Below, piece by piece: positions 37,501 to 52,029 of a stretch of 64,000 nucleotides of DNA. Location: assembly GCF_051014685.1 (NCBI RefSeq), contig NW_027479033.1, forward strand, positions 1 to 64,000, given 5' to 3'. How positions within the stretch are numbered: position 1 is the first letter of the stretch; the number at the start of each line of letters is the position of its first letter. The DNA comes from Ptiloglossa arizonensis (Eukaryota; Arthropoda; Insecta; Hymenoptera; Colletidae). Below the pieces are notes generated by a model. It was given only the letters and a program-made list of their open reading frames with translations. It ran no database searches and had not been told where the DNA came from. A program made the position numbers and the translations under genes.

Positions 37501-39480
37501 TTGAAGTTAAGGAATGGTTGAGAAACCAACAAAATTTTCGCAAGTCTGATACTCGAAACAAATAACTACAAAGGCCTAGGGCAAAAATACACATGCCATT
37601 GTAATCGGACGAGTTTCTGTTTCAGATGCAACAGGAATTTCTCGAGTTCGTCAATCCGTTCGCGAGATATGGGAGTTTGAAATTAAGGAGTGGTTGAGAA
37701 ACCATCAAAATTTTCGCAAGTCTGATACTCGAAACCAATAACTGGAATGGCCTAGGGGAAAAGTACACACACCATTGTAATCGGGCGAGTTTCTAGTTTC
37801 AGATGCAACAGGAATTTCTCGAGCTCGCCAATCCGTTCGCGAGGTATGGGAGTTTGAAGTTAAGGAATCGTTGAGAAGCCATCAAAATTTTCGCAAGTCT
37901 GATACTCGAAATCAATAACTGCTAAGGCCTAGGGCAAAAATACACATACCGTAGTAATCGGACGAGTTTCTGGTTTCAGATGCAACAGGAATTTCTCGAG
38001 TTCGTCAGCCGTTCGCGACATATGGGAGTTTGAAGTTAAGGAATGTTTGAGAAACCAACAAAATTTTCGCAAGTCTGATACTCGAAACCAATAACTACTA
38101 CGGCCTAGGGCAACAAGTCACATACCATTGTAATCGGACGAGTTTCTGTTTCAGATGCAACAGGAATTCCTCGAGTTCGTCAATCCGTTCGCGAGATATG
38201 GGAGTTTGAAGTTAAGGAGTGGTTGAGAAACCATCACAATTTTCGTAAGTCTGATACTCGAAACCAATAACTACTATGGCCTAGGGGAAAAATACACATA
38301 CCTTTGTAATCGGGCGAGTTTCTACTTTCAGGTGCAACAGGAATTTCTAGAATTCGTCAATCCGTTCGCGAGATATGGGAGTTTGAAGTTAAGGAATGGT
38401 TGAGAAACCATCAAAATTTTCGCAATTCTGATGCGAGAAACGAATAACTGGAATGGCCTAGGGGAAAAGTACACACACCGTTGTAATGGGGCGAGTTTCT
38501 ACTTTCAGATGCAATAGGAATTTCTCGAGTTCGTTAATCCGTTCGCGAGATATGGGAGTTTGAAGTTAAGGAATGGTTGAGAAACCAACAAAATTTTCGC
38601 AAGTCTGATACTCGAAACAAATAACTACAAAGGCCTAGGGCAAAAATACACATGCCATTGTAATCGCACGAGTTTCTGTTTCAGATGCAACAGGAATTTC
38701 TCGAGTTCGTCAATCCGTTCGCGAGATATGAGGGTTTGAAGTTAAGGAATGCTTGAGAAACCATCAAAATTTTCGCAAGTCTGATACGCGAAAGCAATAA
38801 CTACAATGGCCTAGGTGAAAAATACACATACCTTTGTAATCGGGCATGTTTCTACTTTCAGATGCAACAGGAATTTCTCGAGTTCGTCAATCCGTTCGCG
38901 AGATATGGGAGTTTGAAGTTAAGGAGTGGTTGAGAAACCATCAAAATTTTCGGAAGTCTGATACGCGAAACCAATAACTACTACGGCCTAGAGCAAAAAT
39001 ACACATACCATTGTAATCGGACGAGTTTCTGTTTCAGATGCAACAGGAACTTCTCGAGTTCGTCAATCCGTTCGCGAGATATGGGGGTTTGAAGTTAAGG
39101 AATGCTTGAGAAACCATCAAAATTTTCGCAAGTCTGATACGCGAAACCAGTAACTACAATGGCCTAGGGGAAAAATACACATACCTTTGTAATCGGGGAT
39201 GTTTCTACTTTCAGATGCAACAGGAATTTCTCGAGTTCGTCAATCCGTTCGCGAAATATGGGAGTTTGAAGTTAAGGAGTGGTTGAGAAACCATCAAAAT
39301 TTTCGCAAGTCTGATACTCGAAACCAATAACTGGAATGGCCTAGGGGAAAAGTACACACACCATTGTAATCGGGCGAGTTTCTACTTTCAGATGCAACAG
39401 GAATTTCTCGAGTTCGCCAATCCGTTCGCGAGGTATGGGAGTTTGAAGGTAAGGAATCGTTGAGAAACCATCAAAATTTT
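34546..39480 (+). repeat. 28-monomer segmental duplication, copy B
   Basis: This copy follows copy A in tandem and agrees with it almost base for base apart from nine homopolymer differences and few substitutions. It ends near 39480, where the variant series changes. The left limit lies near 34540-34600, in a monomer with the TAATGGGGCGAG variant shared by both ends. Confidence 0.85.
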
Positions 39481-42400
39481 CGCAAGTCTGATACTCGAAA
39501 CCCATAACTACTACGGCCTAGGGCAAAAATTCACATACCATTCTAATCGGACGAGTTTCTGTTTCAGATGCAACAGGAATTTCTCGAGTTCGTCAATCCG
39601 TTCGCGAGATATGGGAGTTTGAAGTTAAGGAATGGTTGAGAAACCATCAAAATTTTCGCAGGTCTGACACTCGAAACCAATAACTGGAATGGCCTAGGGG
39701 AAAAATACACATACCTTTGTAATCGGGCATGTTTCTACTTTCAGATGCAACAGGAATTTCTCGAGTTCGCCAATCCGCTCGCGAGGTATGGGAGTTTGAA
39801 GTTAAGGAATCGTTGAGAAACCATAAAAATTTTCGCATGTCTGATACGCGAAACCAATAACTACAATGGCCTAGGGGAAAAATACACATACCGTTGTAAT
39901 CGGGCGAGTTTCTGCTTTCAGGTGGAACAGGAATTTCTCGAGTTCGTCAATCTGTTCGCGAGATATGGGAGTTTGAAGTTAAGGAACGGTTGAGAAACCA
40001 TCAAAATTTTCGCAAGTCTGATACGCGAAACCAATAACTACAATGGCCTAGGGGAAAAATACACATACCTTTGTAATCGGGCATGTTTCTACTTTCAGAT
40101 GCAACAGGAATTTCTCGAGGTCGTCATTCCGTTCCCGAGATATGGGAGTTTGAAGTTAAGGAGTGGTTGAGAAACCATCAAAATTTTCGCAAGTGTGATA
40201 CTCGAAACCAATAACTACAAAGGCCTAGCGTAAAAAATACACATAGCTCTGTAATCGGGCGAGTTTCCACTTCCAGATGCAATCGGAAATTCTCGAGTTC
40301 GCCAATCCGTTCGCGAGATATGGGAGTTTGAAGTTAAGGAATGGTTGAGAAACCATCAAGATTTTCGCAAGTCTGAAACTCGAAACCAATAACTGGAATG
40401 GCCTAGGGGAAAAGTACAAACACCGTTGTAGTCGGGCGAGTTTCTACTACCAGATGCAACCGGAAGTTCTCGAGTTCGTCAATTCGATCGCGAGATATGG
40501 AAGTTTGAAGTTAAGGAATGGTTGAGAAACCATCAAAATTTTCGATGGTCTGATACTCGAAACCTATAACTGGAATGGCCTAGGGGAAAAGTACACACAC
40601 CTTTGAAATCGGGCGAGATTCTACTTTCAGAAGCAACAGGAATTTCTCGAGTTCGACCATCCGTTCCCGAGATATGGTAGTTTGAAGTTAAGGAATGGTG
40701 GAGAAACCATCAAAATTTTCGCAATTCTGATACTCGAAACCAATGACTGGAATGGCCTAGGGGAAAAGTACACACTCCATTGTAATCGGGCGAGTTTCTA
40801 CTTTCAGATGCAACAGGAATTTCTCGAGTTCGACATTCCGTTCGCGAGATATGGGAGTTTGAAGTTACGGAATGTTTGAGAAACCATCAAAATTTTCGCT
40901 GGTCTGATACTCGAAACCTATAACTGGAAAGGCCATGGGGAAAGGTACACACACCTTTGTAATCGGGCGAGTTTCTACTTTCAGAAGCAACAGGAATTTC
41001 TCGAGTTCGACCATCCGTTCCCGAGATATGGTAGTTTGAAGTTAAGGAATGGTGGAGAAACCATCAAAATTTTCGCAATTCTGATACTCGAAACCGATAA
41101 CTGGAATGTCCTAGGGGAAAAGTACACACACCATTGTAATCGGGCGAGTTTGTACTTTCAGATGCAACAGGAATTTCTCGAGTTCGCCAATCCGTTCGCG
41201 AGTTATTGGAGTTTGAAGTTAAGGAATCGTTGAGAAACCATCAAAATTTTCGCAAGTCTGATACTCGAACCCAATAACTACAAAGGCCTAGGTGAAAAAT
41301 ACACATAGCTTTGTAATCGGGCGAGTTTCTACATTCAGATGCAACAGGAATTTCTCGAGTTCGTCAATTCGTTCGCGAGATATGGGAGTTTGAAGTTAAG
41401 GAATGGTTGAGAAACCATCAAAATTTTCGCTGTTCTGATACTCGAAACCAATAACTGGAATGGCCTAGGGGGAAAGTACACACACCACTGTAATCGGGCG
41501 GGTTTCCACTTTCAGATGCAACAGGAATTTCTCGAGTTCGCCAATCCGTTCGCGAGGTATGGGAGTTTGAAGTTAAGGAATCGTTGAGAAACCATCAAAA
41601 TTTTCGCAAGTCTGATACTCGAAACCAATAACTGCTATAGCCTAGGGCAAAAATATACATACCGTTGTATTCGGGCGAGTTTCTGCTTTGAGATGCAACA
41701 CTAATTTCTCGAGTTCGTCAATTCGTTCGCGAGATACGGGAGTTTGAAGTTAAGGAATGGTTGAGAAACCATCAAAATTTTCGCTGATCTGATACTCGAA
41801 AAGAATAACTGGAATGGCCTAGGGGAAAAGTACACAAACCACTGTAATCGGGCGAGTTTCTACTTTCAGAAGCAACAGGAATTTCTCGAGTTCGACAATC
41901 CGTTCCCGAGATATGGTAGTTTGAAGTTAAGGAATGGTGGAGAAACCATCAAAATTTTCGCAATTCTGATACTCGAACCCAATAACTACAAAGGCATAGG
42001 GGAAAAATACACATAGCTTTGTAATCGGGCGAGTTTCTTCATTCAGATGCAACAGGAATTTCTCGAGTTCGTCAATTCGTTCGCGAGATATGGGAGTTTG
42101 AAGTTAAGGAATGGTTGAGAAACCATCAAAATTTTCGCTGATCTGATACTCGAAACCAATAACTGGAATGGCCTAGGGGGAAAGTACACACACCACTGTA
42201 ATCGGGCGGGTTTCCACTTTCAGATGCAACAGGAATTTCTCGAGTTCGCCAATCCGTTCGCGAGGTATGGGAGTTTGAAGTTAAGGAATCGTTGAGAAAC
42301 CATCAAAATTTTCACATGTCTGATACTCGAAATCAATAACTACAATGCCTAGGGGAAAAATACACATTCCGTTGTAATCGGGCGAGTTTCCACTTCCAGA

Positions 42401-45400
42401 TGCAACAGGAATTTCTCGAGTTCGTCATCCCGTTCGCGAGATATGGGAGTTTGAAGTTAAGGAGTGGTTGAGAAACCATCAAAATTTTCGCAATTCTGAT
42501 ACTCGAAACCAATAACTGGAATGGCCTAGGGGAAAAGTACACACACCATTGTAATCGGGCGAGTTTGTAATTTCAGATGCAACAGGAATTTCTCGAGTTC
42601 GCCAATCCGTTCGCGAGGTATTGGTGTTTGAAGTTAAGGAATCGTTGAGAAACCATCAAAATTTTCGCAAGTCTGATACTCGAACCCAATAACTACAAAG
42701 CCCTAGGGGAAAAGTACACACACCATTGTAATCGGGCGAGTTTGTGATTTCAGATGCAACAGGAATTTCTCGAGTTCGCCAATCCGTTCGCGAGGTATTG
42801 GAGTTTGAAGTTAAGGAATCGTTGAGAAACCATCAAAATTTTCGCAAGTCTGATACTCGAACCCAATAACTACAAAGCCTAGGGGAAAAATACACATAGC
42901 TTTGTAATCGGGCGAGTTTCTACATTCAGATGCAACAGGAATTTCTCGAGTTCGTCAATTCGTTCGCGAGATATGGGAGTTTGGAGTTAAGGAATGGTTG
43001 AGAAACCATCAAAATTTTCGCTGGTGTGATACTCAAACTAATAACTAGAATGGCCTAGGGGAAAAGTACACAAACCATTGTAATCGGGCGAGTTTCTACT
43101 TTCAGATGCAGCAGGAATTTCTCGAGTTCGTCATTCCGTTCGCGAGATATGGGAGTTTGAAGTTACGGAATGTTTGAGAAACCATCAAAATTTTCGCTGG
43201 TCTGATAATCGAAACCTATAACTGGAATGGCCTAGGGGAAAAGTACACACACCTTTGTAATCGGGCGAGTTTCTACTTTCAGATGCAACAGGAATTTCTC
43301 GTGTTCGTCAATCCGTTCGCGAGATATGGTAGTTTGAAGTTAAGGAATGGTTGAGAAACCATCAAAGTTTTCGCAATTCTGATACTCGAAACCAATAACT
43401 GGAATGGCCTAGGGGAAAAGTACACACACCATTGTAATCGGGCGAGTTTCTACTTTCAGATGCAACAGGAATTCCTCGAGTTCGTCAATCCGTTCGCGAG
43501 ATATGGGAGCTTGAAGTTAAGGAATGGTTGAGAAACCATCAAAATTTTCGCAAGTCTGATACTCGAAACCAATAACTACAAAGGCCTAGGGGAAAAATAC
43601 ACATAGCTTTGTAATCGGGCGAGTTTCTGCTTTCAGATGCAACAGGAATTTCTCGAGTTCGTCAATCCGTTCGCGAGACATGGGAGTTTGAAGTTACGGA
43701 ATGTTTGAGAAACCATCAAAATTTTAGCTGGTCTGATACTCGAAACCAATAACTGGAATGGCCTAGGGGAAAAGTACACACACCATTGTAATCGGGCGAG
43801 TTTCTACTTTCAGATGCAACAGGAATTTCTCGAGTTCGTCAATCCGTTCGTGAGATATGGGAGCATGAAGTTAAGTTATGGTTGGGAAACCATCAAAATT
43901 TTCGCTGATCTGATACTCGAAAACAATAACTGGATTGGCCTAGGGGAAAAGTGCACACACCTTTGTAATCGGGCGAGTTTCTACTTTCAGATGCAACAGA
44001 AATTTCTCGAGTTCGTCATTCTGTTCGCGAGATATGGGAGTTTGAAGTTACGGAATGTTTGAGAAACCATCAAAATTTTCGCTGGTCTGATTCTCGAAAC
44101 CTATAACTGGAATGGCCTAGGGGAAAAGTACACACACCATTGTAATCGGGCGAGTTTCTGCTTTGAGATGCAACAGGAAGTTCTCGAGTTCATCGATCCG
44201 TTCGCGATATATGGGAGTTTGAAGTTAAGGAATCGTTGAGAAACCATCAAAATTTTCGCAAGTCTGATACCCGAAACCAATAACTACAAAGGCCTAGGGG
44301 AAATATACATATAGCTTTGTAATCGGGCGAGTTTCTGCTTTCAGATGCAACAGGAATTTCTCGAGTTCGTCATCCCGTTCGCGAGATATGGGAGTTTGAA
44401 GTTAAGGAGTGGTTGAGAAACCATCAAAATTTTCGCAATTCTGATATTTGAGGCCAATGACTACTATAGCCTAGGGCAAAAATACACATACCGTTGTATT
44501 CGGGCGAGTTTCTGCTTTGAGATGCAACAGGAATTTCTCGAGTTCGCCAATCCGTTCGCGATATGTATGTGAGTTTGAAGTTAAGGAATGGTTGAGAAAC
44601 CATCAAAATTTTCGCTGATCTGATACTCGAAAAGAATAACAGGAATGGCCTAGGGGAAAAGTACACAAACCACTGTAATCGGGCGAGTTTCTACTTTCAG
44701 ATGCAACAGGAATTTCTCGAGTTCGTCATTCCGTTCGCGAGATATGGGCGTTTGAAGTTACGGAATGTTTGAGAAACCATCAAAATTTTCGCTGGTCTGA
44801 TGCTCGAAACCTATAACTGGAATGGCCTAGGGGAAAAGTACACACACCTTTGTAATCGGGCGAGTTTCTACTTTCAGATGCAACAGGAATTTCTCGAGTT
44901 CGCCAATCCGTTCGCGAGATATGGGAGTTTGGAGTTAAGGAATGGTTGAGAAACCATCAAAATTTTCGCTGATCTGATACTCGAAAACAATAACTGGAAT
45001 GGCCTAGGGGAGAAGTACACAAACCACTGTAATCGGGCGAGTTTCTACTTTCAGATGCAACAGGAATTTCTCGAGTTCGTCATTCCGTTCGCGAGAAATG
45101 GGCGTTTGAAGTTACGGAATGTTTGAGAAACCATCAAAATTTTCCCTGGTCTGATACTCGAAACCTATAACTGGAATGGCCTAGGGGAAAAGTACACACA
45201 CCTTTGTAATCGGGCGAGTTTCTACTTTCAGATGCAACAGGAATCTCTCGAGTTCGCCAATCCGTTCGCGAGATATGGGAGTTTGGAGTTAAGGAATGGT
45301 TGAGAAACCATCAAAATTTTCGCTGGTCTGATACTCAAAACCAATAACTAGAATGGCCTAGGGGAAAAGTGCACACACCATTGTAATCGGGCGAGTTTCT

Positions 45401-46460
45401 ACTATCAGATGCAGGAGGAATTTCTCGAGTTCGTCATTCCGTTCGCGAGATATGGGGGTTTGAAGTTACGGAATGTTTGAGAAACCATCAAAATTTTCGC
45501 TGGTCTGATACTCGAAACCTATAACTGGAATAGCCTAGGGGAAAAGTACACACACCTTTGTAATCGGGCGAGTTTCTACATTCAGACGCAACAGGAATTT
45601 CTCGTGTTCGTCAATTCGTTCGCGAGATATGGGAGTTTGAAGTTAAGGAATGGTTGAGAAACCATCAAAATTTTCGCTGATCTGATACTCGAAACCAATA
45701 ACTGGAATGGCCTAGGGGGAAAGTACACACACCACTGTAATCGGGCGGGTTTCCACTTTCAGATGCAACAGGAGTTTCTCGAGTTCGCCAATCCGTTCGC
45801 GAGGTATGGGAGTTTGAAGTTAAGGAATCGTTGAGAAACCATCAAAATTTTCGTAAGTCTGATATTTGAGACCAATGACTACTATAGCCTAGGGCAAAAG
45901 TACACATACCGTTGCAATCTGGCGAGTTTCTACTTTCAGATGCAACAAGGAATTTCTCGAGTTCGTCAATCCGTTCGCGAGATATGGGAGTTTGAAGTTA
46001 AGGAATGGTTGAGAAACCATCAAAATTTTCGCAAGTCTGATACTCGAAACCAATAACTATAAAGGCCTAGGGGAAAAGTACACACACCATTGTAATCGGG
46101 CGAGTTTCTACTTTCAGATGCATCAGGAATTTTTCGTGTTCGTCATTCCGTTCGCGAGATATGGGAGTTTGAAGTTACGGAATATTTGAAAAACCATAAA
46201 AATTTTCGCTGGTCTGATACTCGAAACCTATAACTGGAATGGCCTAGGGTAAAAGTACACACACCTTTGTAAGAGGGCGAGTTTCTACTTTCAGATCCAA
46301 CAGGAATTTCTCGATTTCGTCATTCCGTTCGCGAGATATGGGATTTTGGAGTTAAGGAGTGGTTGAGAAACCATCAAAATTTTCACATGTCTGATACTCG
46401 AAATCAATAACTACAATGGCCTAGGGGAAAAATACACATTCCGTTGTAATCGGGCGAGTT
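39480..46460 (+). repeat. heterogeneous section of the 177-bp array
   Basis: Monomers here are mostly of the GGAATGGCCTAGGGGAAAAGT type, and from about 40850 many carry TTACGGAATGTTTGAG with CGAAACCTATAACTGG. Single-base differences between neighbours are more frequent than in the two 4.95-kb copies, and I find no obvious long duplication within it. No gene is seen. Confidence 0.75.
41725..41741 (+). other. exact match to CENP-B box consensus
   Basis: GTTCGCGAGATACGGGA satisfies all nine fixed positions of NTTCGNNNNANNCGGGN. It lies in a monomer with TTGTATTCGGGCGAG, CTTTGAGATGC and GTCAATTCG variants. Confidence 0.6.
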
Positions 46461-46680
46461 TCCACTTCCAGATGCAACAGGAATTTCTCGAGTTCGTCAT
46501 TCCGTTCGCGAGATATGGGAGTTTGAAGTTAAGGAGTGGTTGAGAAACCATCAAAATTTTCGCAAGTCTGATATTTGAGACCAATGACTACTATAGCCTA
46601 GGGCAAAAGTACACATACCGTTGTATTCGGGCGAGTTTCTGCTTTGAGATGCAACAGGAATTTCTCGAGTTCGTCAATTC

Positions 46681-46697
46681 GTTCGCGAGATACGGGA
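46681..46697 (+). other. exact match to CENP-B box consensus
   Basis: GTTCGCGAGATACGGGA, all nine fixed positions met. The monomer has the same TTGTATTCGGG and CTTTGAGATGC variants as the one at 41725. Confidence 0.6.
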
Positions 46698-47564
46698 GTT
46701 CGAAGTTAAGGAATGGTTGAGAAACCATGAAAATTTTCGCTGATCTGATACTCGAAAAGAATAACTGGAATGGCCTAGGGGAAAAGTACACAAACCACTG
46801 TAATCGGGCGAGTTTCTACTTTCAGATGCAACAGGAATTTCTCGAGTTCGTCATTCCGTTCGCGAGATATGGGCGTTTGAAGTTACGGAATGTTTGAGAA
46901 ACCATCAAAATTTTCGCTGGTCTGATACTCGAAACCTATAACTGGAATGGCCTAGGGGAAAAGTACACACACCATTGTAATCGGGCGAGTTTCTACTTTC
47001 AGATGCAACAGGAATTTCTCGAGTTCGCCAATCCGTTCGCGAGATATGGGAGTTTGGAGTTAAGGAATGGTTGAGAAACCATCAAAATTTTCGCTGGTCT
47101 GATACTCAAAACCAATAACTAGAATGGCCTAGGGGAAAGTACACACACCATTGTAATCGGGCGAGTTTCTACTTTCAGATGCAGCAGGAATTTCTCGAGT
47201 TCGTCATTCCGTTCGCGAGATATGGTAGTTTGAAGTTAAGGAATGGTTGAGAAACCATCAAAGTTTTCGCAATTCTGATACTCGAAACCAATAACTGGAA
47301 TGGCCTAGGGGAAAAGTACACACACCATTGTAATCGGGCGAGTTTCTACTTTCAGATGCAACAGGAATTTCTCGAGTTCGTCAATCCGTTCGCGAGATAT
47401 GGGAGCTTGAATTTAAGGAATGGTTGAGAAACCATCAAAATTTTCGCAAGTCTGATACTCGAAACCAATAACTACTATAGCCTAGGGCAAAAATACACAT
47501 ACCGTTGTATTCGGGCGAGTTTCTGCTTTGAGATGCAACAGGAATTTCTCGAGTTCGTCAATTC

Positions 47565-47581
47565 GTTCGCGAGATACGGGA
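47565..47581 (+). other. exact match to CENP-B box consensus
   Basis: GTTCGCGAGATACGGGA, all nine fixed positions met, again in a TTGTATTCGGG and CTTTGAGATGC monomer. Confidence 0.6.
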
Positions 47582-50500
47582 GTTTGAAGTTAAGGAATGG
47601 TTGAGGAACCATCAAAATTTTCGCTGATCTGATACTCGAAAACAATAACTGGAATGGCGTAGGGGAAAAGTACACAAACCACTGTAATCGGGCGAGTTTC
47701 TACTTTCAGATGCAACAGGAATTTCTCGAGTTCGCCAATCCGTTCGCGAGATATGGGCGTTTGAAGTTACGGAATGTTTGAGAAACCATCAAAATTTTCC
47801 CTGGTCTGATACTCGAAACCTATAACTGGAATGGCCTAGGGGAAAAGTACACACACCTTTGTAATCGGGCGAGTTTCTATTTTCAGATGCAACAGGAATT
47901 TCTCGAGTTCGCCAATCCGTTCGCGAGATATGGGAGTTTGGAATTAAGGAATGTTTGAGAAACCATCATAATTTTCGCTGGTCTGATACTCAAAACCAAT
48001 AACTAGAATGGCCTAGGGGAAAAGTGCACACACCATTGTAATCGGGCGAGTTTCTACTATCAGATGCAGCAGGAATTTCTCGAGTTCGTCATTCCGTTCG
48101 CGAGATATGGGGGTTTGAAGTTACGGAATGTTTGAGAAACCATCAAAATTTTCGCTGGTCTGATACTCGAAACCTATAACTGGAATGGCCTAGGGGAAAA
48201 GTGCACACACCTTTGTAATCGGGCGAGTTTCTACTTTCAGATGCAACAGGAATTTCTCGTGTTCGTCAATCCGTTCGCGAGATATGGTAGTTTGAAATTA
48301 AGGAATGGTTGAGAAACCATCAAAGTTTTCGCAATTCTGATACTCGAAACCAATAACTGGAATGGCCTAGGGGAAAAGCACACACACCATTGTAATCGGG
48401 CGAGTTTCTACTTTCAGATGCAACAGGAATTTCTCGAGTTCGTCAATCCGTTCGCGAGATATGGGAGCTTGAAGTTAAGGAATGGTTGAGAAACCATCAA
48501 AATTTTCGTAAGTCTGATACTCGAAACCAATAACTACAAAGGCCTAGGGGAAAAATACACATAGCTTTGTGATCGGGCGAGTTTCTGCTTTCAGATGCAA
48601 CGGGAATTTCTCGAGTTCGTCATTCCGTTCGCGAGATATGGGAGTTTGAAGTTACGGAATGTTTGAGAAACCATCAAAATTTTTGCTGGTCTGATACTCG
48701 AAACCTATAACTGGAATGGCCTAGGGGAAAAGTACACACACCTTTGTAATCGGGCGAGTTTCTACTTTCAGATGCAACAGGAATTTCTCGAGTTCGTCAT
48801 CCCGTTCGCGAGATATGGGAGTTTGGAGTTAAGGAATGGTTGAGAAACCATCAAAATTTTCGCTGGTCTGATACTCAAAACCAATAACTAGAATGGCCTA
48901 GGGTAAAAGTACACACCCCATTGTAATTGGGCGAGTTTCTACTTTCAGATGCAGCAGGAATTTCTCGAGTTCGTCATTCCGTTCGCGAGATATGGCAGTT
49001 TGAAGTTACGGAATGTTTGAGAAACCATCAAAATTTTCGCTGGTCTGATACTCGAAACCTATAACTGGAATGGCCTAGGGGAAAAGTACACACACCTTTG
49101 TAATCGGGCGAGTTTCTACTTTCAGATGCAACAGGAATTTCTCGTGTTCGTCAATCCGTTCGCGAGATATGGTAGTTTGAAGTTAAGGAATGTTTGAGAA
49201 ACCATCAAAGTTATCGCAATTCTGATACTCGAAACCAATAACTGGAATGGCCTAGGGGAAAAGTACACACACCATTGTAATCGGGCGAGTTTCTACTTTC
49301 AGATGCCACAGGAATTTCTCGAGTTCGCCAATCCGTTCGCGAGATATGGGAGCTTGAAGTTAAGGAATGGTTGAGAAACCATCAAAATTTTCGCAAGTCT
49401 GATACTCGAAACCAATAACTACAAAGGCCTAGGGGAAAAATACACATAGCTTTGTAATCGGGCGAGTTTCTGCTTTCAGATGCAACAGGAATTTCTCGAG
49501 TTCGTCAATCCGTTCGCGAGACATGGGAGTTTGAATTTAAGGAATGGTTGAGAAACCATCAAAATTTTCGTAAGTCTGATACTCGAAACAATAACTACAA
49601 TGGCCTAGGGGTAAATACACATACCGTTGTAATCAGGCGAGTTTCTACTTTCAGATGCAACAGGAATTTCTCGAGTTCGTCAATCCGTTCGCGAGATGAG
49701 ACAGTTTGAAGTTAAGGAATGGTTGAGAAACCATCAAAATTTTCGCAGGTCTGATACTCGAAACCAATAACTGGAACGGCCTAGGGGAAAAGTACACACA
49801 CCACTGAAATCGGGCGAGTTTCTACTTTCAGATGCAACAGGAACTTCTCGAGTTCGTCATTCCGTTCGTGAGATATGGGAGTTTGAAGTTACGGAATGTT
49901 TGAGAAACCATCAAAATTTTCGCTGGTCTGATGCTCGAAACCTATAACTGGAATGGCCTAGGGGAAAAGTACACACACCTTTGTAATCGGGCGAGTTTCT
50001 ACTTTCAGATGCAACAGGAATTTCTCGAGTTCGTCATCCCGTTCGCGAGATATGGGAGTTTGGAGTTAAGGAATGGTTGAGAAACCATCAAAATTTTCGC
50101 TGGTCTGATACTCAAAACCAATAACTAGAATGGCCTAGGGGAAAAGTACACACCCCATTGAAATCGGGCGAGTTTCTACTTTCAGATGCAGCAGGAATTT
50201 CTCGAGTTCGTCATTCCGTTCGCGAGATATGGCAGTTTGAAGTTACGGAATGTTTGAGAAACCACCAAAATTTTAGCTGGTCTGATACTCGAAATCAATA
50301 ACTGGAATGGCCTAGGGGAAAAGTACACACACCATTGTAATCGGGCGAGTTTCTACTTTCAGATGCAACAGGAATTTCTCGAGTTCGCCAATCCGTTCGC
50401 GATATGTATGTGAGTTTGAAGTTAAGGAATCGTTGAGAAACCATCAAAATTTTCGCATGTCTGATACCCGAAACCAATAACTACAAAGGCCTAGGGGAAA

Positions 50501-51639
50501 TATACACATAGCTTTGTAATCGGGCGAGTTTCTGCTTTCAGATGCAACAGGAATTTCTCGAGTTCGTCAATCCGTTCGCGAGACATGGGAGTTTGAAGAT
50601 AAGGAATGGTTGAGAAACCATCAAAATTTTCGTAAGTCTGATACTCGAAACCAATAACTACATTGGCCTAGGGGAAAAATACACATACCGTTGTAATCGG
50701 GCGAGTTTCTACTTTCAGATGCAACAGGAATTTCTCGAGTTCGTCATCCCGTTCGCGAGATATGGGAGTTTGGAATTAAGGAATGGTTGAGAAACAATCA
50801 AAATTTTCGCTGGTCTGATACTCAAAACCAATAACTAGAATGGCCTAGGGGAAAAGTACACACCCCATTGTAATCGGGCGAGTTTCTACTTTCAGATGCA
50901 GCAGGAATTTCTCAAGTTCGTCATTCCGTTCGCGAGATATGGCAGTTTGAAGTTACGGAATGTTTGAGAAACCATCAAAATTTTAGCGGGTCTGATACTC
51001 GAAACCAATAACTGGAATGGCCTAGGGGAAAAGTACACACACCATTGTAATCGGGCGAGTTTCCACTTCCAGATGCAACCGGAAGTTCTCGAGTTCGTCA
51101 ATCCGTTCGCGAGATATGGGAGTTTGAAGTTAAGGAGTGGTTGAGAAACCATCAAAATTTTCGCAAGTCTGATATTCGAGACCAATGACTACTGTGGCCT
51201 AGGGCAAAAATACACATACCGTTGTAATCGGGCGAGATTCTGCTCTCAGATGCAATAGGAAATTCTCGAGTTCGTCAATCCGTTCGAGAGATATGGGAGT
51301 TTGAAATTAAGGTATGGTTGAGAAACCATAAAAATTTTCGCTGGTCTGATACTCAAAACCAATAACTAGAATGGCCTAGGGGAAAAGTACAAACACCATT
51401 GTAATCGGGCGAGTTTCTACTTTCTGATGCAGCAGGAATATCTCGAGTTCGTCAATTCGTTCGCGAGATATGGGAGCTTGAAGTTAAGGAATGGTTGAGA
51501 AACCATCAAAATTTTCGCAAGTCTGATACTCGAAACCAATAACTACTATAGCCTAGGGCAAAAATACACATACCGTTGTATTCGGGCGAGTTTCTGGTTT
51601 CAGATGCAACAGGAATTTCTCGAGTTCGTCAGCCGTTCG

Positions 51640-51690
51640 CGACATATGGGAGTTTGAAGTTAAGGAATCAACTGATACTCGATACCAATA
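51640..51690 (+). repeat. monomer with a 27-bp net deletion that removes the dyad
   Basis: TTAAGGAATCAACTGATACTCG replaces the usual series: the 30 bases from GGTTGAGAAACC to GCAAGT are reduced to CAA. The preceding part has the GTCAGCCGTTCGCGACATATGG variant. Similar shortened monomers occur at about 53763, 60629 and 62900. Confidence 0.9.
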
Positions 51691-52029
51691 ACTACTGTGG
51701 CCTAGGGGAAAAGTACACACACCATTGTAATCGGGCGAGTTTCTACTTTCAGATGCAACAGGAATTTCTCGAGTTCGTCAGTCCGTTCGCGAGATATGGG
51801 AGTTTGAAGTTAAGGAATGGTTGAGAAACCATCAAAATTTTCGCAAGTCCGATACTCAAAACCAATAACTACTACGGCCTAGGGCAAAAATACACATACC
51901 ATTGTAATCGGACGAGTTTCTGTTTCGGATGCAACAGGAATTTCTCGAGTTCGTCATTTCGTTCGCGAGATATGGGGGTTTGAAGTTAAGGAATGCTTGA
52001 GAAACCAACAAAATTTTCGCAAGTCTGAT

